This document shows positions 18,381 to 25,918 of a stretch of 64,000 bases of DNA, piece after piece. Numbering within the stretch: the stretch's first letter is position 1; each line of letters starts with the position of its first letter. Both the position numbers and the translations under genes were made by a program. The stretch covers positions 25,178-89,177 of the forward strand of contig NZ_LMUM01000023.1 in assembly GCF_009765985.1 (NCBI RefSeq), given 5' to 3'. The stretch is from Acidobacterium sp. S8. Lineage in GTDB: Bacteria > Acidobacteriota > Terriglobia > Terriglobales > Acidobacteriaceae. Under the pieces are notes generated by a model. It had not been told where the DNA came from. It did no database searches and saw only the letters and a list, made by a program, of their open reading frames with translations.

Positions 18381-19610
18381 CTACTCAGGCACATCGGAAG
18401 CGTCGGCATTTTTCTGGTTCGAAGCGACTCGCATGTCGTGGAAGATTTTTTCCAGCTTATCCGTCATATCCTTGTATTTCTTGTACGCGGCAACTTCCGC
18501 ATTTGCCTTTTCCATTTGCCCTTGCCGTCGATACAACGCAGCGAGACGATAATGCGTCACGTAGTTCGTAGGGTCTATTTCGACCGCGCGCTCCAGCAAT
18601 TGCTGCGCCTTGTCATCCTGATGCATGGAGACAAGCACTTTAGCCAGTTCCAGCATTGCGTCGCTATCGTCCGGCTGCAGGTTCAATGCGCGTGATTCAG
18701 AATCATATGCGGCCTTGTAATCACCGCGCTTTGCCGCAATGATGCCGAGCATCAGCTGCGCTTTCTCGTCGTCGGGATTGGCCAGAATCGCCGCTTTGAA
18801 CTCGCCTTCCGCCTGCGCTCTCAGGTTTTCCTCGCTTGAATTGAAGAGAAGCGTTCCGAGCTCAGTATGAATGCCGGATAGTTTGGGATCGAGCTGAAGA
18901 GCCTCACGGTAATTTGCTATAGCTGCCGTATCATCTGAGTGCCGAGCCAGTTCGCGCGCCATGAGCTGGTGCATCTGCGCGCTGTTCGGGGCTGTCAAAG
19001 CCATGGTGATCATCGCTTTATCTGAGAGATCGCTATAGAGATGGTAGGCGGTATACAGCATCGCGGTGTTAGTAGGATCGGAAGCCAACAACGCCGATGC
19101 GATCGTAGCCGCCTTCTCAAGATCACCCGTTGCGGTGTAGCTGTCGAGTAAAGCCCGGCCTGCCTCGAACTTAAATTTCTCCTCGGTGAGATGAGGAAAC
19201 GCGGCTTCTAAATCCTGTTGACCGGTGCGTACGTCATTCGTTCGAAGCTCCGCCAGGCCGAGCAATCCCTGAATCTTCCACAAGTTTGGCTGCAGCCTGG
19301 TGGCTGCACGAAGATGCGGTACGGCACCGGCATAGTCGTTGCGAAAGAACAGCAGCACGCCGAGGTTTCCCTGGGCATCGGCGTTCTCTGGGTCCAGAGC
19401 GACGACCGCTTTCAGTTCGGGGATAGCAAGATCGGGCCGCTGCCCATGCAGATATTGCTGCGCCAGACGCAAATGCTGGTTAATCTCTTCCTGCTTATTA
19501 GCTGGAGTTTGTCCAATGGAAAAAACTGGAGCGGCTGAACAGAGGATAACGGCGAACAAAACGGCTTTCGAGGGCATAGCAATCACATCATACCGGGAGA
19601 TGGAAAACAC
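18381..19610 (-). CDS. Exported tetratricopeptide-repeat protein
   Basis: Protein of 409 residues with a signal peptide (about 12-32, ending VFSIGQ) and at least eight 34-residue TPR units from residue 45 on, for example LRLAQQYLHGQRPDLAIPEL, VALDPENADAQGNLGVLLFF and VEIDPTNYVTHYRLAALYRR. TPR arrays bind other proteins; there is no catalytic domain. The first ATG at 19610 gives a long n-region; an internal ATG 11 codons later (MPSKAVLFAVILCSA) would give a more ordinary signal peptide. It lies 58 bp after the stop of the larger receptor gene on the same strand, but a terminator sits between them. Confidence 0.82.
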   Translation of the reverse strand: MFSISRYDVIAMPSKAVLFAVILCSAAPVFSIGQTPANKQEEINQHLRLAQQYLHGQRPDLAIPELKAVVALDPENADAQGNLGVLLFFRNDYAGAVPHLRAATRLQPNLWKIQGLLGLAELRTNDVRTGQQDLEAAFPHLTEEKFKFEAGRALLDSYTATGDLEKAATIASALLASDPTNTAMLYTAYHLYSDLSDKAMITMALTAPNSAQMHQLMARELARHSDDTAAIANYREALQLDPKLSGIHTELGTLLFNSSEENLRAQAEGEFKAAILANPDDEKAQLMLGIIAAKRGDYKAAYDSESRALNLQPDDSDAMLELAKVLVSMHQDDKAQQLLERAVEIDPTNYVTHYRLAALYRRQGQMEKANAEVAAYKKYKDMTDKLEKIFHDMRVASNQKNADASDVPE

Positions 19611-19622
19611 TCAGAAAATACA

Positions 19623-19648
19623 AAGGACGGCGTGGTTGCGCCGTCCTT
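19623..19648 (-). terminator. Terminator after TonB receptor gene
   Basis: Inverted repeat with 10-bp arms (AAGGACGGCG and CGCCGTCCTT) and a 6-base loop. On the minus strand it is followed by a T-rich stretch, 20 bp beyond the receptor's stop codon. Confidence 0.75.
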
Positions 19649-19668
19649 CAAAGCAAGACAATGGGAGG

Positions 19669-22600
19669 TTAGAAAGAAATTCTTCCGTAGAGCTGCATGG
19701 AGCGTCCGCCCACAGTCACAGTAGTAATCGTGGAAGCTTGTCCGGGTCCGAAGACACCGTTTGGCTGTCCAAAACTGGCGTGGTTGAAGACGTTCGTTGC
19801 ATCTCCGCGAATCTCAAAGCTTACCCGTTCCCAGATAGGGAAGCTCTTTCCAAGAGACAAGTTCACGTTTGTAAGTCCGGGGCCATAGAGGCTGTTCCGT
19901 CGATAATCTCCGTACGTGCCGGCAGCAGGCTGAGCATACGCAGACATGCTGTACCACTCATTGATGCTGCGTCCACCTGGAACATTCAACGGATTCCCGA
20001 CAACGTTGGGATACTGCGTGTAGTCTCCCGACTGATTGTATGAGTTGTTATTACCACCCGTCGTGATGGGGAAGGGATTGCCACCCTGGAGGATAATCGT
20101 TGTGGAAGTGCGCCACCCTCCGATAATTTCGTCGAGCAAAGCGCTATTGTTCAGGAATGGCTTTCCTCTTCCAACCGGCAACTCATAGACGACCGAGCCC
20201 TTGAACATATTTCGTATATCAAAGTTCGATGCACCGTAGTTGGCGGAAGGAACATAGGCATTCTGGTAGTTCTGCCACCCACCGCGGCTGCCCCAACCGG
20301 AAGAGTCCATCTCATCGAGGAAGTGCGACCAGGTGTAGTTGAAGTTAAACTCCAGCCCGGAGGTGAAGCGTCTCTGGACTGAGGCCTGTAATGCGTTGTA
20401 ATTCGAAACTACGTTATTGGTGCTCCCGGTGATCTGACCGAAGACTGGATACGGCTTATTGCCTGTGTCGTTCAGAGAGAGCTTAGATTCGGGAACCTGG
20501 TTAACATCAACCGGGAAGTTCAGGTTATATCCGTGACTGCCCACATAAGCGATCTCGAACATCATATTGGTGCTGAGTTCTCTTTGGACACCGAAATTCC
20601 ACTGGTAAATCTTAGGCACCGGCGTGTGGTACTGGTTGTATGAGACGTCCTGTCCGTTGTAGGCATCAGGAGTCGTCGGCGACGAAAGATAGGCTGAATT
20701 CACGCTTAAGCCGCTGGGCTGCGAAACTGAACTGCCATCGCCGCCAAGCAAGGTTACAGGGTTCACGCCATTGGTTGTGTCGGTAAGTCCACCACTGGAG
20801 CCGAATGCGGCACCCATACCCGCGCCATACGTATCGTCACTCCATGTATAAGCGTAAAGTCCGAAGCCGCCGCGAATGACCGTGTTCGGACGATATTGGT
20901 ATGCGAATCCTACGCGAGGAAGGAATGTGCTCCAGACCGATGCCTGCAAACTATCACGGCCATTTGCGTGCGTCACGCCGTACCACATAGCACCGTTTGT
21001 ATTGGTAGCAGGATTCATAACATTCGGATCAAAGGCACGCATATTGCCCTTCACCTCGTGCCAACCAGTCATGCCCTGAAAACGAATGCCCGCATTCACT
21101 GTGAGGTTTGGACGCAGCTTGATATCGTCCTGAACAAAAAGCTGGGGGCTTTTGAGTCTGCCACCCCATTCCGGCGTGACCTGTGCACTCCATGCCTGTG
21201 TATACCCAAGCAGGAAGTCCGCGTATGCAACGCCTGAATTGGCATTGTCGCCCTGGGTGGAAGTGGTGTAGACGCCGTTATATTGCATTTTGCCCGCGTT
21301 GATGTTGCCCCAAGCAGTGGAGTCTGCGCGACTGATGAGGAATTCACCGCCAAAATGCAGGACATGGCGACCGTGAATCAACGTCACTACGTCTGAAGGA
21401 TCAAAGACAAATTCTTTATAGACCGCGTTCGATGCGGGTTGAAGTTCATAACAGCAGGCGCCACTCACAACAACGTCCGGGAAGACATCTGCTTTTGAGA
21501 ACTGCCATCCCAATTTTGCAGGAAAGCCCTGGTTGATGGAGTACGGCGTGAAGAAGTTCAATTGATCGGTGAAACCCATGCGGGCTTCATTGATGAAATT
21601 CGGGCTGAAGGTCCATACGTCGGATACTTGCGCGTTATCCCGGCTGACGTCTCCATGCTGACAGTTAATCGGACATATTCCCTGATTCAGATAGGTGGCT
21701 GGGTTGTCGCTATTCGTTTCAGAGACAGTCAGGCGGTTATTTTGCGTGACGTCGTAGTCGAGGCGACCAAAATACTTAGTGAATGGATTGCTGCTGGGTG
21801 TGTTGTAGAAGTAGTTGTTGGTTACCTGACCGTTGGTAAGTGTTCCAGTTGCATTGGGTTCCGGATAGTACTTCTGAATGGCACCAGCAACGGCGTCGAC
21901 CATGTTTGTCGGGATTTTGTTGCCGTTGTTATATTCCTCTGCGAAGGACTTGCGGTGTACCACGCCGTTCGCGTCGACGGTTTGCGTCGTTGGATCGTAG
22001 ATCGTGGGTTGGCCGGTAAAATCGCCGCTTCTCATGAGATCGGTGGGAACAGTGATGAACCCGTTAGAAGCGCCGCCGTTCTGGAGGGTCTTGTCGTAGT
22101 TGAAATAAAAGAAGAGCCTGTTTCTCCAAATCGGGCCGCTGACAGATCCGCCGAAGTTGTTGTAGCGGAGAAATGGAACCGTCGATTTTTGACCGAAGGC
22201 ATAAGGATTGGCATTCATGGCGTCGTTCTGAAAGTATTCATATCCAACACCGTGCCATTGATTGGAGCCACCCTTACTAATCTGGTTAAAGATAATGCCG
22301 CCGATTCCGTACTGTGCCGAGAATGCCGAGTTGCTGATCTTTACTTCAGATACAGTCTCGAAGACATTCACGTCGGAGTTCTGGCTCATGGGCAGCGTCG
22401 TTGTAGCACCATCAGCAAGCACTGAGCTGTATGGAAGATTGCCATTCATCGCGGCTATCTGACCGGGGTTCAGCGCATTCGAAGAGTTCTGCTGGACGCC
22501 CGAAGTGCCGGGCAGCAGAATCACAAAATTCTGCCAATCTGCTCCGACTTGCGGCAGTTCGGCCATGGTCTTTGATGTAAGAGTGGATGTTTGCGAGCCG

Positions 22601-22989
22601 GATTCAGTATCCAGCAGCGGCACATCCGTCTTCACGATGACTTCCTGTGATGCCGCACCGACAGTTAACTGCGCGTTTACTGTCTGAATGCCCACCTGTA
22701 GCGTAATAGGTCCGCGCACATAGGTCTGAAATCCATCTCTTGAGAAAGTGATCAGATAATGATCCGGAACGATGGGTCCGGTATCAAATAATCCCGCACT
22801 ATCTGTCGTGTAGGTGCGAACAACCCCTTTGTCCACGTCTTCAACTTTGACTGCGGTATCAGGGATTACTGCTCCGGTTGCATCGGTAACTGTTCCGCGA
22901 ATGTCTCCGGAATTTGTGTTCTGCGCAAAGCCATTGATACCTGACAATGCCAAGGCAACCATAAGGCTGCCACGAATCGTTTTCCACAT
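19669..22989 (-). CDS. Oar-like TonB-dependent receptor of the polysaccharide locus
   Basis: Outer-membrane receptor of 1,106 residues with a signal peptide (1-22, GINGFAQN), carboxypeptidase-regulatory domain (about 28-108, GDIRGTVTDATGAVIPDTAV), plug-like segment (about 125-250, with FNQISKGGSNQWHG) and a barrel ending LYGRISF. It shares the architecture of the receptor at 9.2 kb, but the sequences differ clearly. It is divergent from the GH30 gene, and the 346-bp gap contains two LacI-type palindromes, so it is a good candidate for the outer-membrane importer of this glycan locus. The actual ligand is unknown. Confidence 0.93.
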   Translation of the reverse strand: MWKTIRGSLMVALALSGINGFAQNTNSGDIRGTVTDATGAVIPDTAVKVEDVDKGVVRTYTTDSAGLFDTGPIVPDHYLITFSRDGFQTYVRGPITLQVGIQTVNAQLTVGAASQEVIVKTDVPLLDTESGSQTSTLTSKTMAELPQVGADWQNFVILLPGTSGVQQNSSNALNPGQIAAMNGNLPYSSVLADGATTTLPMSQNSDVNVFETVSEVKISNSAFSAQYGIGGIIFNQISKGGSNQWHGVGYEYFQNDAMNANPYAFGQKSTVPFLRYNNFGGSVSGPIWRNRLFFYFNYDKTLQNGGASNGFITVPTDLMRSGDFTGQPTIYDPTTQTVDANGVVHRKSFAEEYNNGNKIPTNMVDAVAGAIQKYYPEPNATGTLTNGQVTNNYFYNTPSSNPFTKYFGRLDYDVTQNNRLTVSETNSDNPATYLNQGICPINCQHGDVSRDNAQVSDVWTFSPNFINEARMGFTDQLNFFTPYSINQGFPAKLGWQFSKADVFPDVVVSGACCYELQPASNAVYKEFVFDPSDVVTLIHGRHVLHFGGEFLISRADSTAWGNINAGKMQYNGVYTTSTQGDNANSGVAYADFLLGYTQAWSAQVTPEWGGRLKSPQLFVQDDIKLRPNLTVNAGIRFQGMTGWHEVKGNMRAFDPNVMNPATNTNGAMWYGVTHANGRDSLQASVWSTFLPRVGFAYQYRPNTVIRGGFGLYAYTWSDDTYGAGMGAAFGSSGGLTDTTNGVNPVTLLGGDGSSVSQPSGLSVNSAYLSSPTTPDAYNGQDVSYNQYHTPVPKIYQWNFGVQRELSTNMMFEIAYVGSHGYNLNFPVDVNQVPESKLSLNDTGNKPYPVFGQITGSTNNVVSNYNALQASVQRRFTSGLEFNFNYTWSHFLDEMDSSGWGSRGGWQNYQNAYVPSANYGASNFDIRNMFKGSVVYELPVGRGKPFLNNSALLDEIIGGWRTSTTIILQGGNPFPITTGGNNNSYNQSGDYTQYPNVVGNPLNVPGGRSINEWYSMSAYAQPAAGTYGDYRRNSLYGPGLTNVNLSLGKSFPIWERVSFEIRGDATNVFNHASFGQPNGVFGPGQASTITTVTVGGRSMQLYGRISF

Positions 22990-23159
22990 ACCCGCCTCCT
23001 AAAAACTACCTTGCTCGCGTCCGGCGCTCCATTTGCCTGGAGCTGCGGACTTTTTATCTATTACTTCGTTGCCGCCCAACGTTGTGGATTGCAACTCCCT
23101 GCGTTACATGTAATTCCTGTCTTTGAACCAAAGTCGGATCTGGAAGGACACTTGCTTAG

Positions 23160-23171
23160 ACAAGCGTTTGC
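23160..23171. promoter_or_regulatory. LacI-family operator-like palindrome (imperfect)
   Basis: ACAAGCGTTTGC matches the perfect palindrome upstream of the beta-helix enzyme (ACAAACGTTTGT) at 10 of 12 positions and has the CG centre common in LacI-family operators. It lies about 170 bp upstream of the receptor start codon. Confidence 0.5.
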
Positions 23172-23268
23172 TTTATAGATCCAGCCGATCACAATGACGT
23201 TGACCGTCGATGATAAAAACAATTCACCAATACGATTGTCAAGGAAATTCTTTTGCTGCAATTTTAAT

Positions 23269-23284
23269 AGACAAACCTTTGTCT
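23269..23284. promoter_or_regulatory. LacI-family operator-like inverted repeat upstream of GH30
   Basis: Perfect 7-bp arms AGACAAA and TTTGTCT around a CC centre, 51 bp before the GH30 start codon. The half-site matches the other two palindromes of this locus; only the centre differs (CC, not CG). Confidence 0.55.
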
Positions 23285-23335
23285 TGGAGGATATGAATGT
23301 GATATTCAAATCCAGCTGCAAGCTATTGATGAATC

Positions 23336-24748
23336 ATGGATAAGACGAATCGCCGTAATTTCCTTAAGCTGGCGGCCCTGGCCGCTTCGACGCCTTTAGC
23401 TACGTGGGCAAATATTCGACCTACATCTACTGAATCGGTTCTCCGCGCCTGGCGCACGACCGGGCAGCAACGTTACGTACCGATCGAAGTTCCGGCATGG
23501 CGTGCCGGAACGCCGACATCCGCTACGAGTATTCACCTTGATCCGGAGCAGCGTTATCAGCAGGTGCTCGGTTTTGGCGCTGCGCTAACAGATGCCTCAT
23601 GCTATCTGCTGGAACAGCTCGATCCCACTAAACGGAGAGCTCTACTGGAAGAGTGTTTTGGAGTCTCCGGGCTTCGCATGTCTGTTGCCCGCGCGACAAT
23701 CGGCTCCAGCGATTACTCACTCAATGCCTATACCTATGATGACGTCTCATCACCGGATCCGGATCTGACGCACTTCAGTATCGATCATGATCGCAAATAC
23801 ATTCTTCCCGCGCTCCAGGAAGTCCAACGGGTCAATCCCGAGTTATTTTATTTCTCATCTCCATGGAGTCCGCCCGCGTGGATGAAGGCCGGTAATTCCC
23901 TGCTGGGCGGATCTATGCGCAATAAATATTTCGATGCCTATGCGCAATACTTCATAAAGTATCTTCAGGCCTATGCAGCCGCAGGCGTTAAGGTCAGCGC
24001 TGTGACGGTGCAGAACGAAGTCGATACCGATCAGGATGGCCGTATGCCCCAGGCACTGTGGGGGCAGGAGTACGAGATGGAGTTTGTGAAGAGCCATCTG
24101 GGGCCGGCTTTGCAAAAAGCAGGAATCGACACAAAGATCTGGATCCTCGATCACAACTACAATCTGTGGGGCCGTGTTGTGGATGAGTTGAGCGATCCAG
24201 ATGTCTATAAGTATGTCGATGGCGTAGCATGGCACGGATATTTCGGACCGCCAACTGCGATGACGCGCGTACACGATATGTTTCCAGAGAAGAACGCATA
24301 CTGGACGGAGGGCGGTCCCGACTACACGCTGCCTGACTATGCTACGGATTGGACAAACTGGTCGAGTACCTTCACTGGTGTCCTGCGCAACTGGGCAAGA
24401 TGCATCGTGAGCTGGAATCTGGTCCTGGACGAAAATGGGAAGCCAAACATCGGTCCATTTTCCTGTGGCGGCATGGTGACACTCAACTCAAAGAGCCAGG
24501 AAATCACACAGAGCGGTCAGTACTGGGCCTTCGCTCATTACTCGAAGGCCATTCAACGAGGTGCCCGTGTCTTCGCGTCGTGGGGAGAATTGGAAGGCAT
24601 GGACCATCTTGCAGTCGAAAACCCTGACCACAGCCGTGTTCTCATTCTGACAAACAAAGGCCGTGAGCAAACGGTGCAATGTACCCTCAAAGACGAATCG
24701 CTATCCGTTTCTCTGCCGCCAGACTCGGTTACGACACTGGTCTGGTAG
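23336..24748 (+). CDS. Glycoside hydrolase family 30 (glucosylceramidase-like) enzyme
   Basis: Exported retaining beta-glycosidase of 470 residues. The N-terminus has a twin-arginine-like NRRNFLKLAALAAS, so Tat export is likely. The TIM barrel has QVLGFGAALTDASCYLLEQL, the acid/base Glu228 in VTVQNEVD and the nucleophile Glu325 in AYWTEGGPDY; a short beta domain closes the protein (about 390-470). The overall pattern fits GH30 subfamilies acting on beta-1,6- or beta-1,3-glucosides rather than xylan; that choice is inference. Divergent from the TonB receptor, with a LacI-type operator 51 bp upstream, and 11 bp before the stop of the convergent lacI gene. Confidence 0.92.
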   Translation: MDKTNRRNFLKLAALAASTPLATWANIRPTSTESVLRAWRTTGQQRYVPIEVPAWRAGTPTSATSIHLDPEQRYQQVLGFGAALTDASCYLLEQLDPTKRRALLEECFGVSGLRMSVARATIGSSDYSLNAYTYDDVSSPDPDLTHFSIDHDRKYILPALQEVQRVNPELFYFSSPWSPPAWMKAGNSLLGGSMRNKYFDAYAQYFIKYLQAYAAAGVKVSAVTVQNEVDTDQDGRMPQALWGQEYEMEFVKSHLGPALQKAGIDTKIWILDHNYNLWGRVVDELSDPDVYKYVDGVAWHGYFGPPTAMTRVHDMFPEKNAYWTEGGPDYTLPDYATDWTNWSSTFTGVLRNWARCIVSWNLVLDENGKPNIGPFSCGGMVTLNSKSQEITQSGQYWAFAHYSKAIQRGARVFASWGELEGMDHLAVENPDHSRVLILTNKGREQTVQCTLKDESLSVSLPPDSVTTLVW

Positions 24749-24759
24749 CAAAGCGCCGT

Positions 24760-25851
24760 CTACTTTGAGATGCCTCTCTTGCGAGTCTTGCTTGTTCCCG
24801 CCTTCTCACGTAAGTGACGTGGCGGGGATGTAGACTCGCGCACAATGAGGCGAGGCTTCACTGCCACTTCCTGAGAAGTGAGGCCCATTCCATTCAATCT
24901 CTCAAGCAACAGCTGTGCTGCCAGCTTTCCCATCTCATGCAGTGGTTGACTGATGGTCGTCAGGCTGGGAGTCTGAAACGCGGCTTGCGGAACATCATCG
25001 AAGCCGATGATCGAAATATCTTCCGGCACGCGAAGCCCTGCGTCGTGCAGCGCGCGAATCGCCCCGATAGCCGCCATATCGTTGAAGCAGATCATGGCAC
25101 TGAAGCGGCGATGATGCGCGAGCAACTGCTGTACGACGGGATAACCGAGTTCAGGAGAAGTCAGATCTTCGGAGAGCTGAATCGTAAGCTCGGGCTTGAT
25201 TGCCAGCCCGAGATCCCGCGCCACCTTTGTAATCGCTTGCCAGCGTACTTCAGAATCGGAACTGTAAATTTGACCACGCATAAAGGCGATAGCGCGATGA
25301 CCTTGATCGTATAGATGCCGAACGGATAGTTCTGCGGCGGTGCTGTGATCGAGCACGACATTTGTAACGCCTTGAATCCTGCTGTGCCCTGCCACGGCGA
25401 CGACTGGTACCGTTAATTTGTGGTTGAGGTGAGTATCGATGGCGATGATGCCTTCGGCTCCGCGGCTTGTCAGCAGGTTCGGATATTGCTCGATCAAATC
25501 GGCACGGTGCCGATGGTGCGCGATGAAATAAAAATAGCTTTCTTCCAGCAGATGATCACCAATGCCGCTCATGACTTCAGTGTGATAACCATCTGCCAGT
25601 ACCGGTACGAGGATCCCAATCGTCATTGTGCGGCGATTCCGCAACGATCGCGCAACGAAGCTCGGCTGATAATTAAATTTTCGGGCCGCAGAACGGATTC
25701 GCTCTCTGGTCGCTTCAGGAATCGATCGACCGGGAACATTGTTCAGGACAACGGAGACGGTCGCTGGATCAAGCTTTAAGTATGCAGCCAGAACTTTTAG
25801 CGTTACTGGCTCACCCGAATTGTCGGCACTACCCTGTTTTTTCTTTGGCAT
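24760..25851 (-). CDS. LacI-family transcriptional regulator
   Basis: DNA-binding repressor of 363 residues. The N-terminal helix-turn-helix and hinge are clear (VTLKVLAAYLKLDPATVSVV, then PEATRERIRSAARKFNYQPS), followed by a type-I periplasmic-binding-like sensor domain (about 70-345) with the typical AMICFNDMAAIGAIRAL and PEDISIIGFDDVPQA stretches. Such proteins usually respond to a sugar. The gene sits between the GH30 and the beta-helix enzyme, whose upstream regions carry matching palindromes, so it is the probable regulator of this locus (inference). No clear copy of the palindrome is seen before its own start. Confidence 0.9.
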   Translation of the reverse strand: MPKKKQGSADNSGEPVTLKVLAAYLKLDPATVSVVLNNVPGRSIPEATRERIRSAARKFNYQPSFVARSLRNRRTMTIGILVPVLADGYHTEVMSGIGDHLLEESYFYFIAHHRHRADLIEQYPNLLTSRGAEGIIAIDTHLNHKLTVPVVAVAGHSRIQGVTNVVLDHSTAAELSVRHLYDQGHRAIAFMRGQIYSSDSEVRWQAITKVARDLGLAIKPELTIQLSEDLTSPELGYPVVQQLLAHHRRFSAMICFNDMAAIGAIRALHDAGLRVPEDISIIGFDDVPQAAFQTPSLTTISQPLHEMGKLAAQLLLERLNGMGLTSQEVAVKPRLIVRESTSPPRHLREKAGTSKTRKRGISK

Positions 25852-25918
25852 AGAAGCGCCACAACCCGATCCCTGCTGGAAATGTTAAGCGGTCTTTTCC
25901 AGGCTCGTTGCGTTTATC

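Larger units (their letters stand above)
22990..23335. other. Divergent control region, TonB receptor / GH30
   Basis: An intergenic stretch of 346 bp that is AT-rich toward the GH30 side. It holds two LacI-type palindromes (23160-23171 and 23269-23284). An AT-rich TTTAAT (23263-23268) lies just before the second one and could be part of a GH30 promoter, but the spacing to the nearest TTGTCA (23236-23241) is too long to call with confidence. No coding frame is credible here. Confidence 0.5.

Noticed and set aside
25876..25902. CTGGAAA/TTTCCAG inverted repeat before lacI
   Set aside because: Short arms, a 13-base spacer and no match to the other palindromes; could be chance.
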